A stretch of 64,000 nt of DNA from Caldicoprobacter algeriensis (GTDB taxonomy: Bacteria > Bacillota > Clostridia > Caldicoprobacterales > Caldicoprobacteraceae): NCBI RefSeq assembly GCF_023838525.1, contig NZ_JAHUQD010000011.1:16300-80299 (forward strand), in the 5' to 3' direction. The notes under the pieces were generated by a model that worked only from the letters and a program-made list of their open reading frames with translations, had not been told where the DNA came from and did no database searches. Position 1 is the stretch's first letter. Every line of letters starts with the position of its first letter. The position numbers were made by a program, and so were the translations under genes. Shown here one piece after another: positions 1 through 7,768 of this stretch.

Positions 1-1
1 A

Positions 2-1264
2 CCAGCTAGGGGCAACATGGACAGGCTGGTGGAGATATTTACGTCTCCGTCGCTTCAGATGGCCAGCTTTACCATAACCGAAAAGGGGTATTCTCTGAAA
101 AATGCCAGGGGAGAGTATTACCCCGATGTGGTGGATGACCTCAACTCCCTATCGGATCAGCCGAAAACCTTGATGGCTATGATCGCACTGCTGTGCTATA
201 AGAGGTATCAGGCTGGCAGGTTGCCCATAGCGCTGGTGAGCATGGACAACTGCTCCCACAATGGTACCAGATTGTATGAGGCCGTAAGAGCCTTTGTCGA
301 TGCTTGGGTGGAAAAAGGTTTTGTTGACAGGGGTTTCAAGGATTACATTGAAGATCCGAATCTCGTATCCTTCCCCTGGAGCATGATAGACAAGATAACG
401 CCGCGCCCGTCCGACCAGGTAAAGGCCATGCTGGAAGCCGATGGCCTTGAGGGCGCTGACATAGTGTGCACCAAGAAGAATACCTATATATCCTCCTTTG
501 TGAATGCTGAAGAAGCACAATATCTGGTGATTGAGGATGTATTCCCCAACTCAAGGCCGCCGCTGGAGAAGGCCGGCGTTATATTCACCGATAGGGAGAC
601 GGTGGATAAGGTCGAAAAGATGAAGGTGTGCACCTGCTTGAATCCACTTCACACCGTACTGGCAATTTACGGCTGTCTGCTGGGCTACAAGTCGATTGCC
701 GATGAGATGAAGGATAAGCACTTGAAGGCTTTTATAGAAAAGGTGGGGTATGAAGAGGGGCTGCCTGTGGTGGTAGACCCGGGCATAATCAATCCCCAGG
801 AGTTTATCAAGGAGGTCATCGAGAAACGGTTTCCCAACCCATTCGTGCCTGATACGCCCCAAAGGATTGCTACCGATACCTCGCAGAAGATACCGGTGCG
901 TTTCGGCGAGACCCTGAAGGCCTATATCAGGACCGGTAAGAGGGACATATCCACATTGACCTATATACCGCTCTTCTTCGCGGGCTGGATCAGGTATCTC
1001 ATGGGAGTGGACGATGAGGGCAATCCTTTCACGCCCAGCCCCGATCCCATGCTGGAGACCCTGCAGTCCTACCTCAAGGATATAAAGCTGGGAGATACAG
1101 GGCCGTTTACCGAGGCCTTAAAGCCCATACTGTCTAATGAAAACATCTTTGGCGTCAACCTGTACGAGTATAACCTGGCTTCCAAAGTGGAGGCCATGTT
1201 CGCAGAGCTGGTTGCCGGCAAGGGAGCGGTGAGGAAGACTCTGGAGAAATATATAAAGGTGTGA
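2..1264 (+). CDS. Mannitol dehydrogenase-family oxidoreductase, 5' end outside window
   Basis: This is an NAD-dependent polyol or sugar-acid dehydrogenase of the long-chain mannitol dehydrogenase family (mannitol-2-dehydrogenase, D-mannonate oxidoreductase UxuB). The frame is open to the window edge and the N-terminal Rossmann glycine motif is missing, so the gene starts upstream; about 420 of roughly 540 residues are visible. Supporting motifs are SMDNCSHNG (the family DN..HNG signature), FPWSMIDKITPRP, and the catalytic region KMKVCTCLNPLHT, with the conserved Lys and the N-P-L-H segment. The substrate cannot be told from sequence. The decayed LacI, NagB-like and Gfo/Idh genes that follow suggest a former sugar or sugar-acid catabolic cluster in which this may be the last intact member. 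A terminator lies just after the stop. Confidence 0.85.
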   Translation, partial: PARGNMDRLVEIFTSPSLQMASFTITEKGYSLKNARGEYYPDVVDDLNSLSDQPKTLMAMIALLCYKRYQAGRLPIALVSMDNCSHNGTRLYEAVRAFVDAWVEKGFVDRGFKDYIEDPNLVSFPWSMIDKITPRPSDQVKAMLEADGLEGADIVCTKKNTYISSFVNAEEAQYLVIEDVFPNSRPPLEKAGVIFTDRETVDKVEKMKVCTCLNPLHTVLAIYGCLLGYKSIADEMKDKHLKAFIEKVGYEEGLPVVVDPGIINPQEFIKEVIEKRFPNPFVPDTPQRIATDTSQKIPVRFGETLKAYIRTGKRDISTLTYIPLFFAGWIRYLMGVDDEGNPFTPSPDPMLETLQSYLKDIKLGDTGPFTEALKPILSNENIFGVNLYEYNLASKVEAMFAELVAGKGAVRKTLEKYIKV

Positions 1265-1286
1265 TAGAAACAAAGCCGTAAAAAAA

Positions 1287-1321
1287 GGGTTGTCAGACTT
1301 TGTCTGGCAGCTCTCTTTTTT
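1287..1321 (+). terminator. Rho-independent terminator after the dehydrogenase
   Basis: A 12-bp stem with some G-U pairs (1287-1298 with 1302-1313) and a 3-nt loop is followed by a run of T at 1316-1321. It closes transcription of the dehydrogenase and separates it from the decayed genes downstream. Confidence 0.75.
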
Positions 1322-1340
1322 GTGTCCGGTTGGACATTTT

Positions 1341-1532
1341 ATGTTTTTCTTTTTAGGCGATATAGCAAAGATGGCCAATGTCTCGCCGGCTACCGCCTCA
1401 AGGGTGTTGAGCGGTTCCAATTATCCTGTGAAAGAGGCGTTAAGAAAGAGGGTTGTTGAAGCCGCAAAGAAGCTCAACTATTCCCCAAACGTGCTGGCAA
1501 GGAGCCTAAAGAGCAACACCAGCAATGACATA
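1341..1532 (+). pseudogene. LacI-family regulator, DNA-binding head only
   Basis: The translation DIAKMANVSPATASRVLSG followed by a hinge-like RSLKSNTSNDI is the helix-turn-helix and hinge start of a LacI/GalR repressor. The usual first residues (M-x-T-I-K) are replaced by MFFFLG. After about 64 residues the frame runs directly into a NagB-like sequence, so the roughly 270-residue sugar-binding domain is absent. I read this as a repressor gene that lost everything but its head by deletion. No good ribosome site precedes ATG 1341, and the fused product is probably not a working repressor. Confidence 0.8.
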
Positions 1533-1785
1533 ATGGTATTTGCGTCGGTGCCTTCGCAGTCGGATTTCTTGAAATACCTGGTGGAGGAGCAGGGCATCGA
1601 TTGGGGCAGGATGACGGCATTTCATATACTGCATCGTTCCCACCGACCGGAAGGCCGAAGCGGTAAAGGCAGCGCTGACAGGCCCCATTACCGAGAAGTG
1701 CCCGGCCTCTGTCCTCAGGACCCATGACAGGGCTGTACTGTTTTTAGACAGGGATGCCGCCAAGCTGGTGGAGGGATTGGTATGA
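1533..1785 (+). pseudogene. Glucosamine-6-phosphate deaminase (NagB)-like remnant
   Basis: Two pieces of a NagB/6-phosphogluconolactonase-type sugar-phosphate isomerase remain. The first (1533-1625), fused in frame to the LacI head, reads FASVPSQSDFLKYLVEE then GIDWGRMTAFH, the nucleotide-fold segment before the active-site loop. The second (1627-1785) is in the next frame and reads IVPTDRKAEAVKAALTGPIT, then CPASVLRTHDRAVLFLD, the typical C-terminus. The catalytic middle is gone, with a frame change at about 1626. Its stop overlaps the next start as ATGA, so it was once translationally coupled to the oxidoreductase behind it. Confidence 0.75.
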
Positions 1786-2520
1786 GGTTCGGCATTTACG
1801 GGTGCAGGCATGCGCATATAGCCGAGTTTGTCGATGAGATGCTCAAGCTGGGGCATGAGTTTGTAGGTATTTACGAGACCGAGCTGGATATAGCCAGGGG
1901 CATGGCTGAGAAGTACAAGGTGCCCCTGTTTGACAAAGGGGAAGATCTTCTCAAGCTGAAGCCCGATGTCATAGGTACCTTGGCCGTCAACAACCGCAAG
2001 ATCGACGTCATCGAGTTGTGCAACCAGCAGGGCATCCATGTAATGGCAGATAAGCCCATAGTGACCAGCAGGGAAGGCTATGCAAGGCTTGAGAGAGTGG
2101 TTAAGCAAGGGAGAATTCAGGTGGGCATGATGCTGACCGAGCGATTTAATCCTCCCATTTACGCATTATGGAAGATGATACGCGAGGGTAAGCTGGGGCA
2201 GGTGGTCAGCTTTACCATCATGAAACCCCTATTTTACTTTCGGTGACGGGCGGATATTCTGCGTGGGGACGCAGGGCAGGGTTGAGGTGCGCACCACGGG
2301 CGACTGCCAGGCAAAGGGCGAGCCCTATGCCCTGCTCATCAGGAATACCGAAACATATGTAAGGTGTGAAGACGTGGCCTTACCCACTATGCTCGCCCAG
2401 GATTTTATAAACCGCATTGAGGGCAGGAAGGACGTCATAATCTCCGGCGAGGACGTGCTGATGTCCAGCCTGGATGCCATAGAGATTGACGAGAGCCTGG
2501 AGGAGGTATGCCTGTGTTGA
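1782..2520 (+). pseudogene. Gfo/Idh/MocA-family oxidoreductase, internally deleted
   Basis: The first part (1782-2246) is a normal N-terminal NAD(P)-binding domain: MRFGIYGCRHAHIAEFV, a Thr-Leu-Ala-Val-Asn segment, and DKPIVTS in place of the usual EKP motif. It stops at 2244-2246 after MKPLFYFR. The second part, open from about 2242 in another frame to 2520, starts around GTQGRVEV and ends DFINRIEGRKDVIISGEDVL, the C-terminal segment of the same family. About 100 residues of the catalytic domain between them are missing. The gene is therefore a deletion-plus-frameshift pseudogene; GTG 2263 with the downstream part could at most give an 85-residue fragment. Confidence 0.8.
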
Positions 2521-3079
2521 CTTGCGGTACAAAGCTCTAAATTGGCGACGTATGAGTCGGATTTATTGCAACATATTCTCGCAGCGAAGTCTTTAGCAAG
2601 GTTGCTTTTCAGCGGCTGAGATTTCACATCCAAGGTGAGGGAAATAGCTGGTGCAAATGTTGAATTGGTGTAATCGAAGGCACTAAATCGGTTTATCCCC
2701 CTCAGGAGACGCGACTTGAAATCCATGGTCAGAAGGGGAGCGTCATCTTTGGGGATTCGGGTTTTAAGCAATGGAGAACTACCCAAGCCTCACTATATGG
2801 TATCAAGGTAAAGGCGATTTTAAGAAGTTATTTTATGAATTTGAGAATGTTTTAAGGGGTATCGTGCCCCTTAGTTTGTTTTTGGAGTTATTTACATCAT
2901 TTTTTCTATGTGATACCATAATAGGGTGGAATGATGGATGCTCCTTCAAAGTAACTGTGGCGGTTGTCACAATGCCATGGACATTCTTGATACCTAATAG
3001 GTTGATAATAGTTGATGTGGTGATGAGTTTGGTTCGATTAAGGCAGGTACATGTTATAGGAGAAGAGTACTGCGCAGGT
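2521..3079. other. Gap with hairpin; no convincing gene
   Basis: No gene is recognisable. Between about 2536 and 2790 both strands give protein-like but unassignable translations (minus-strand frame 2325-2786 is open; the plus strand has stops), so this may be further eroded coding sequence. At 2853-2873 a 7-bp stem (TAAGGGG with CCCCTTA) is followed by GTTTGTTTTTGG, a plausible weak terminator. Base composition from about 2800 to 3080 is richer in A+T than the methyltransferase core. The methyltransferase frame is open back to ATG 2771, but that N-terminal extension looks non-homologous. Confidence 0.4.
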
Positions 3080-4711
3080 ATGGATACTCGTATGGACTGT
3101 TTTACAGACGGCAGAGTAGATACCAGTGCAAAGTCTAGTTCAAATACTGGTTCGTGTGCCGCTTCCAACGCCTGCCTATGTGCTGATTCAAATGCCGGAC
3201 CAAATACCGGTTTAAATGCTGCTTTAAGCGGTGATTCATATGGCCGCTCTGGACATGATTTGCAGCATGTCATTGGCAGGTTTTACTGGTGTGATGTGCT
3301 AAAAGCCCTTCCATTGTTGCTTGAACAGTATGAAGGCAAAATACAGCTGGTGTACATGGATCCCCCTTTTGTGACCGGTCAGGTGTTTCGATTTCAGCAG
3401 CCTGTTGGTGCACAGGGGTGGAGGGGGGACCGAAAGTACATCATAACTCATACCGCCTACGATGACTTGTGGAAATCGGGCAGGGATGCCTTTTTATCGA
3501 TGATGAGAGAGGTGCTGTCCTGCGTATACCGCCTTCTTTCTCCTGAGGGGTCGTTGTATCTGCATATCGACTACCGTACCAGCGCTTACATGCGCATCAT
3601 GTTGGATGAGATATTTGGTGAGGAAAATTTTCTAAATGAGATCATATGGCACTATAGGAGCGGTGGCAGGGCTAAAAACCATTTCAGCCGTAAACACGAT
3701 ACTATCCTGTTTTACCGGAAATCGCCGCGGTACTATTTTAACATAGAGGCGGTGGGGGTTCCCAGGGGAAAGGACAAGCGCAACCATATGAAACAGCAGG
3801 TGGATGAGGATGGGCGAATATTCTGGTCTATAAGGTCAGGAGGCAGGGAATACCGGTATTACGAGGACAGCAAGATATATCCCAGCGATGTGTGGGACGA
3901 TATCTCTCACCTCCATCAAAAGGACCCCGAAAGGACGGGGTATGATACGCAGAAGCCCGAGGCGCTGCTTGAGCGGATCATCAAGGCATCGTCCAGGCCG
4001 GGGGATCTGGTGGCCGACCTTTTTGCCGGTTCGGGGACCACTCTGGCGGTGGCCCAGAGGCTGGGCAGATGCTGGATAGGGGTGGACAATGGTATCTTTT
4101 CGTTGCATACATGCAGGAAGAGGCTTGTGCGCCAGCTGAACCGTTTCTGCGGTGAAGTCGGTTTGAAGGCGCAACGGCGGTGTGATAACGGTAAGGGCGC
4201 CGCGCATTCGATGGCTCCTTTTTGGTCAGGCAGTGTGGGCCAGGATGGTTGCAGCCGCCTTGTAAACGGGAATCCATATGGAGATGCTGCCAGGGTCTCG
4301 GGGGAATTATCAAACATAGGAGTCAAAGTATTGTTTTATTATTGCCAGGATTTCAAGGGTGAAGCAGGATATATGGTGGTTCCAGAGATTGAGGTGGAGT
4401 GCGTCAGGCTGCCCGATCACCAGGTTGCTGTGCGGCTTAAAAGATATGTTTTGCCGCAAATCCAGGGGGATGAGCGCTTAAGCGATATGGTAAGGGGGTT
4501 GCCTTTAGGGCCTCTCGACCTTGTGGATTGCTGGGCGGTCGGCTACTTGGAAAATGGCGTGTTTAAAGCGGCTAACTGGTCGATGAGGAGCTTTGATGCT
4601 TCCTGCCTGAATGATGAGCTTAGGATGGCTGTGCACGGTGATCAAGCCCCAGTGGTACACCTTGTAGATGTATACGGGCAGCAGTGGTTTTTTAGTATGG
4701 AGGGGCTGTAG
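3080..4711 (+). CDS. Site-specific DNA methyltransferase, beta class (N6-adenine/N4-cytosine)
   Basis: The protein transfers methyl groups from SAM to an exocyclic amino group of DNA. The catalytic motif IV is YMDPPF (about residue 94 from this start) and SAM-binding motif I, LFAGSGTT, lies some 220 residues later, which is the beta-class motif order; DTQKPEALLERII is the usual motif X region just before motif I. A C-terminal domain of about 200 residues is unassigned. The start is uncertain. The frame is open to ATG 2771, but the extra 103 residues resemble nothing, carry a terminator-like hairpin in their DNA, and lack a ribosome site; ATG 3080 follows AGGAGA at long spacing. Residues 15-60 from ATG 3080 are low-complexity Ser/Asn/Ala/Cys/Gly built from degenerate repeats. 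No restriction enzyme is adjacent, so it is an orphan or a type III-like Mod protein. Confidence 0.8.
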   Translation: MDTRMDCFTDGRVDTSAKSSSNTGSCAASNACLCADSNAGPNTGLNAALSGDSYGRSGHDLQHVIGRFYWCDVLKALPLLLEQYEGKIQLVYMDPPFVTGQVFRFQQPVGAQGWRGDRKYIITHTAYDDLWKSGRDAFLSMMREVLSCVYRLLSPEGSLYLHIDYRTSAYMRIMLDEIFGEENFLNEIIWHYRSGGRAKNHFSRKHDTILFYRKSPRYYFNIEAVGVPRGKDKRNHMKQQVDEDGRIFWSIRSGGREYRYYEDSKIYPSDVWDDISHLHQKDPERTGYDTQKPEALLERIIKASSRPGDLVADLFAGSGTTLAVAQRLGRCWIGVDNGIFSLHTCRKRLVRQLNRFCGEVGLKAQRRCDNGKGAAHSMAPFWSGSVGQDGCSRLVNGNPYGDAARVSGELSNIGVKVLFYYCQDFKGEAGYMVVPEIEVECVRLPDHQVAVRLKRYVLPQIQGDERLSDMVRGLPLGPLDLVDCWAVGYLENGVFKAANWSMRSFDASCLNDELRMAVHGDQAPVVHLVDVYGQQWFFSMEGL

Positions 4712-4875
4712 CTATGTACAGGGATTGCAGGTAGCGACCATTGGGCCGTTGTTGCCTGTTGAGGTGAGACCGGAGACAAAACCTTTGTAAAGTTCTAACT
4801 AGAATGCAATCAATCGATAAAAATTGGAATTCGGTTTAGCGCAGTTAAAATTACCAGCTGGAGGTAGAAGCGTTC

Positions 4876-5535
4876 GTGTATCAGAAGCTGATGGACATAT
4901 ATGACAGGATGTATAAGCATTTTGGGCCTAGACACTGGTGGCCGGCCGATACGCCCTTTGAAGTGGTGGTGGGGACGATACTCACCCAGAGCGTTGCGTG
5001 GCGAAACGTTGAACAGGCCATAAAAAACTTAAAACAGGCGGGGCTGCTTGACCTGGTTGCCATAGCTCAGGCCGAGCTTGATGAGCTGGCTCGGCTTATA
5101 CGTCCCACCCGGTATTACAATATGAAAGCCAGGAAACTGCAGGCCTTTTGCAGGCATGTGCTGGAGAATTACGATGGGTCGCTGGAACGCTTTTTTGCCA
5201 TGGACCTGTGGCCTTTAAGGGAGGAGCTTTTGGGGATATACGGCATAGGCGAGGAAACGGCTGACAGCATACTGCTTTATGCTGCCGAGAAACCCATTTT
5301 TGTGGTGGATGCTTATACGAGAAGGATATTTTCTAGGTTGGGCATGGTGGATGCCGATATAAAATACGGCCAGCTTCAAAGATTTTTCATGGATCACATT
5401 CCTCCTGATGTCATGCTTTACAACGAGTACCACGCGCAGATTGACGCGGTGGGCAACCATTATTGTGCAGCCAAAAAGCCGTCATGCGGAGAGTGCCCGC
5501 TGAGGCCTTTGTGCGGCTTTGCCTCTGCTGTCTGA
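4876..5535 (+). CDS. Endonuclease III-like HhH-GPD DNA glycosylase
   Basis: This is a base-excision repair glycosylase of the endonuclease III fold (220 residues, normal length). The helix-hairpin-helix is LLGIYGIGEETAD (about 118-130) and the catalytic Asp is D145 in VVDAYTRR. The iron-sulfur loop has the exact Nth spacing C-X6-C-X2-C-X5-C near the C-terminus. The Lys that Nth uses for its lyase step (G-x-K-T-A) is Glu126 here. By family knowledge this points to a monofunctional glycosylase, as in the MagIII-type 3-methyladenine or MutY/Mig-type enzymes, rather than bifunctional Nth. GTG 4876 is the start, preceded by GGAGG with an 11-nt spacer. Confidence 0.85.
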   Translation: MYQKLMDIYDRMYKHFGPRHWWPADTPFEVVVGTILTQSVAWRNVEQAIKNLKQAGLLDLVAIAQAELDELARLIRPTRYYNMKARKLQAFCRHVLENYDGSLERFFAMDLWPLREELLGIYGIGEETADSILLYAAEKPIFVVDAYTRRIFSRLGMVDADIKYGQLQRFFMDHIPPDVMLYNEYHAQIDAVGNHYCAAKKPSCGECPLRPLCGFASAV

Positions 5536-5649
5536 CTTTCCTGTATCATTTTTAAGCTGTTCCCGGTTTGCGAAAAGCCGCCACCTGCTTGTTGAGCTTT
5601 CCTGCTTTAAAAGCTTTAAAAATGCTTTTTAGATGGATACACCCATTTT

Positions 5650-5853
5650 TCATTCTTCTTTTGTTTTGGCCACGTAAGGCTCATCCTGTTTTGGTTTGGT
5701 CTTGCCTTTTTCCTGGAGTTCTGCTCCGCGCTTGTGCGTTCCTTCCTGGCCTGTCCAGGCGTGGAAGGTAGAGATAAACTCGCCGTAGGCGCTCTTGTCC
5801 TGCAGCACGTCGCTTACCATATCATCTTTTCGAACGCGCTTTTTCTTTGCCAA
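5650..5853 (-). CDS. Small basic protein of unknown function
   Basis: The 67-residue product begins MAKKKRVRKDDMVSDVLQD and is rich in Lys, Arg and Glu, with no membrane segment. I do not recognise the family. It is likely real because AAGGAAGG (5862-5869) sits exactly 8 nt before the TTG start at 5853, codon use matches its neighbours, and no other gene occupies the strand. A GTG at 5862 would overlap that ribosome site. It stands alone between the glycosylase and the LysE-type exporter; its highly charged tail (EKGKTKPKQDE) suggests a soluble, possibly nucleic-acid-associated protein, but that is a guess. Confidence 0.55.
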   Translation of the reverse strand: MAKKKRVRKDDMVSDVLQDKSAYGEFISTFHAWTGQEGTHKRGAELQEKGKTKPKQDEPYVAKTKEE

Positions 5854-5949
5854 GACTATCACCTTCCTTTTTGATTATCGTACTGTTAGTCTGTACACCT
5901 ACGCTGTTTTTTATTTAAAATTGAGGCAGTAGACAGGCGAAAAAATAAA

Positions 5950-6069
5950 TTGGATACAAGCCAGATATGGCATGAGTTTGCTTCAATCAACTGGCAAGGG
6001 ATAAAGGAAGCCGCCGCTTCGAAAGGCCGGTTGAGTTTCCCTTTTGCGGAGCAGGTAAAAATGTGGTAA
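5950..6069 (+). CDS. Possible 39-residue ORF upstream of the exporter
   Basis: A short frame from TTG 5950 to TAA 6067-6069 encodes a peptide starting MDTSQIWHEFASINWQG and ending AEQVKMW. The frame stays open back to 5890 and its amino-acid composition is protein-like, but the ribosome site (ACAGGCG) is weak and far. The exporter promoter overlaps its end. It could be the tail of a lost gene; function unknown. Confidence 0.25.
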   Translation: MDTSQIWHEFASINWQGIKEAAASKGRLSFPFAEQVKMW

Positions 6070-6072
6070 AAT
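6044..6072 (+). promoter_or_regulatory. SigA-type promoter for lysE-family gene
   Basis: TTGCGG (6044-6049), a 17-bp spacer and TAAAAT (6067-6072), preceded by TGG as an extended -10, lie about 45 bp before the exporter start. Confidence 0.6.
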
Positions 6073-6118
6073 ATTTTCAACTAGATTTTGACAGGGAGAG
6101 AAGGGATTATGAGTTGAT

Positions 6119-6757
6119 ATGAGCCTATGGGGGATATTTTTAAGCGCACTTATCATAGGTTTTTCAGGTGCTATGATGCCGGGGCCCATGCTGGGCGTCA
6201 CCATTGACGGGAGCTTCAAGAGGGGTTCTGTAGCTGGTCCGCTGGTGGTATCCGGGCATGGGATTTTGGAACTGATGCTGGTTATCATCATGGCGTTTGG
6301 TTTGAAGGATTTTTTTGCAAACCCCACGGTGGCGGGGTTGATAGGCCTGGTGGGCGGAGTTTTTTTGATGTGGATGGGTTATGACATGGTGAAATCGGCT
6401 GTGTGCAACGCTGTTTCCATACAGGATGGCGCCAAAGGCCGTTTCAGCGCTCAAAACCTGGTACTGGCAGGTGCAGCGGTCAGCATTACCAACCCGTATT
6501 TTATAATGTGGTGGGCCACCACCGGTATGGAGCTTATACGCCAGGCTTATGCCCTGGGATTTTTGGGAGTGGCGTTTTTCTATGTAGGTCACATACTGTC
6601 AGACCTCATATGGTACTCTGCCGTCTCTGTTGGGGTATCTAGAGGTAAGAAGATTTTAAGTGACTTCGTATATCGCTGGATAATCTTTGCTCTAGGGCTG
6701 TTTTTAATTGGATTTTCACTGTATTTCATGTACAGCGGAGTTAAAATGTTCATATAG
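6119..6757 (+). CDS. LysE/RhtB-family amino-acid exporter
   Basis: A 212-residue inner-membrane protein with about six hydrophobic segments, the size and pattern of the LysE translocator superfamily that exports amino acids by proton antiport. The N-terminal signature appears as GFSGAMMPGPMLGVTI (about 14-29), with further membrane segments near 40-60, 65-85, 115-135, 145-165 and 180-205, and the conserved TNPYFIMWW around 125-133. Start ATG 6119 follows GGGAGAGAAGGG. A SigA-like promoter lies just upstream, and the SGNH hydrolase follows after 61 bp, perhaps in the same transcript. The substrate cannot be deduced. Confidence 0.85.
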   Translation: MSLWGIFLSALIIGFSGAMMPGPMLGVTIDGSFKRGSVAGPLVVSGHGILELMLVIIMAFGLKDFFANPTVAGLIGLVGGVFLMWMGYDMVKSAVCNAVSIQDGAKGRFSAQNLVLAGAAVSITNPYFIMWWATTGMELIRQAYALGFLGVAFFYVGHILSDLIWYSAVSVGVSRGKKILSDFVYRWIIFALGLFLIGFSLYFMYSGVKMFI

Positions 6758-6818
6758 AAGTGAATGCAATCCAACAGACAATATTAAACTAAACATTAAG
6801 GATAAGGAGGTCTTTAAA

Positions 6819-7454
6819 ATGAGCACTTTGATAGAGGATGGGGCAGTGGTATTGTTTCAGGGCGACAGCATCACCGATTGCGGGCGAAGCAGGAGCGATG
6901 ACCGAGACCTGGGGAACGGCTATGCCAACATGATAGCGGCCTGGTTTAACGCCGTTTACCCCGAAAAGAGGGTGAGGTTTATAAACCGGGGAATAAGCGG
7001 TAACCGGGTAAGAGACCTGGTCGAGCGATGGCAGCGCGACTGTATAGACCTTAATCCTTCGTGGGTGTCCATATTGATAGGCATAAACGACTGCTGGCGC
7101 AGATATGATAGAAATGACCCCACACCGGTAGAGGTGTTTGCGGCGGGGTACAGAAGGATTTTGACCGAGGTTCGTGAAAAGTTGAACGCGAAAATCATCC
7201 TTTGCGAGCCTTTTGTACTCCCGGTGCCGGAGGACCGCAAGATGTGGCGGGAGGACCTGGACCCAAAGATTCAGGTTGTACGGGAGCTGGCCAGGGAGTT
7301 TGGTGCACTGTATGTCCACTTGGATGGCATTTTTGCGGCAGCTGCCGCAAAACGCGAGCCGGAGTTTTGGGCACCTGATGGGGTTCATCCCTCTCAGGCG
7401 GGACATGCGCTCATCGCCCGTGCTTGGCTGCAAACAGTAAAGGCGGAATTGTAA
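6819..7454 (+). CDS. SGNH/GDSL-family hydrolase
   Basis: A 211-residue serine esterase/lipase of the SGNH fold. All blocks are visible: GDSITDCG with the nucleophile Ser near residue 17, NRGISGNRV (oxyanion Gly), GINDCWR (Asn), and DGVHPSQAGH (Asp-x-x-His pair) near the C-terminus. No signal peptide is seen, so it is cytosolic, like the deacetylase-type members that act on acetylated sugars or lysophospholipids. ATG 6819 is preferred because AAGGAGG ends 10 nt before it; an open frame back to 6708 overlaps the exporter and lacks similarity. A promoter for the downstream mtn leader begins right at its stop. Confidence 0.85.
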   Translation: MSTLIEDGAVVLFQGDSITDCGRSRSDDRDLGNGYANMIAAWFNAVYPEKRVRFINRGISGNRVRDLVERWQRDCIDLNPSWVSILIGINDCWRRYDRNDPTPVEVFAAGYRRILTEVREKLNAKIILCEPFVLPVPEDRKMWREDLDPKIQVVRELAREFGALYVHLDGIFAAAAAKREPEFWAPDGVHPSQAGHALIARAWLQTVKAEL

Positions 7455-7479
7455 TAGCCAGGCGAGCATATGGTATAAT
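7449..7479 (+). promoter_or_regulatory. Extended -10 promoter for the mtn leader
   Basis: TGG-TATAAT (7471-7479) is a perfect extended -10; TTGTAA (7449-7454) at 19 bp is a poor -35. Transcription would start near 7486, giving mtnP a leader of about 280 nt. Confidence 0.55.
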
Positions 7480-7620
7480 ACGGTGTACCGGGCACCAGCA
7501 AATTTTTAAATTTTGTCCTGTTTTGCACATTAGATTGGCTTAAAGCAAAGGTGTTTTCTCAAGCAAGCTTGCGCTGAACAGAAAAACAAAAGTTTAAAAT
7601 TTTTAGAAAGAAAGGAGGAA

Positions 7621-7761
7621 GGCGCTTTATATTCCAACCCGTGCTGTGCAGGACAATGCCGTCATGGCCTGTGAGCTTTGTATATGTTTTTTCAATTGGG
7701 CAGGCCATGGCGGTGGTTTGTAGCAGATCCAGGCTGACACGGGTTGGAGGTTTTGCGCCGC
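7621..7761 (+). ncRNA. Structured leader or 6S-like RNA before mtnP
   Basis: Three nested helices form one long rod: GGCGC/GCGCC (7621-7625 with 7755-7759), a perfect 10-bp helix CCAACCCGTG/CACGGGTTGG (7634-7643 with 7738-7747), and a 13-bp helix (7659-7671 with 7701-7713, one G-U). Between the last two is a large internal loop (15 and 24 nt), and the apical loop has 29 nt. A rod with a wide central bubble recalls 6S RNA, but about 140 nt is short for that family. The middle helix runs into TTGGAGG, the only Shine-Dalgarno sequence before mtnP, so it could instead be a cis-regulator that hides the ribosome site. I see none of the conserved SAM-I (S-box) sequence. Identity is unresolved. Confidence 0.5.
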
Positions 7762-7768
7762 AGATGAT

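Noticed and set aside
2325..2786. 153-codon minus-strand gene
   Set aside because: No ribosome site or recognisable family; half of it is antisense to the Gfo/Idh remnant, so it was left as unresolved sequence.
7486..7768. SAM-I (S-box) riboswitch before mtnP
   Set aside because: The conserved S-box sequence blocks are not present, although the gene context would suit it.
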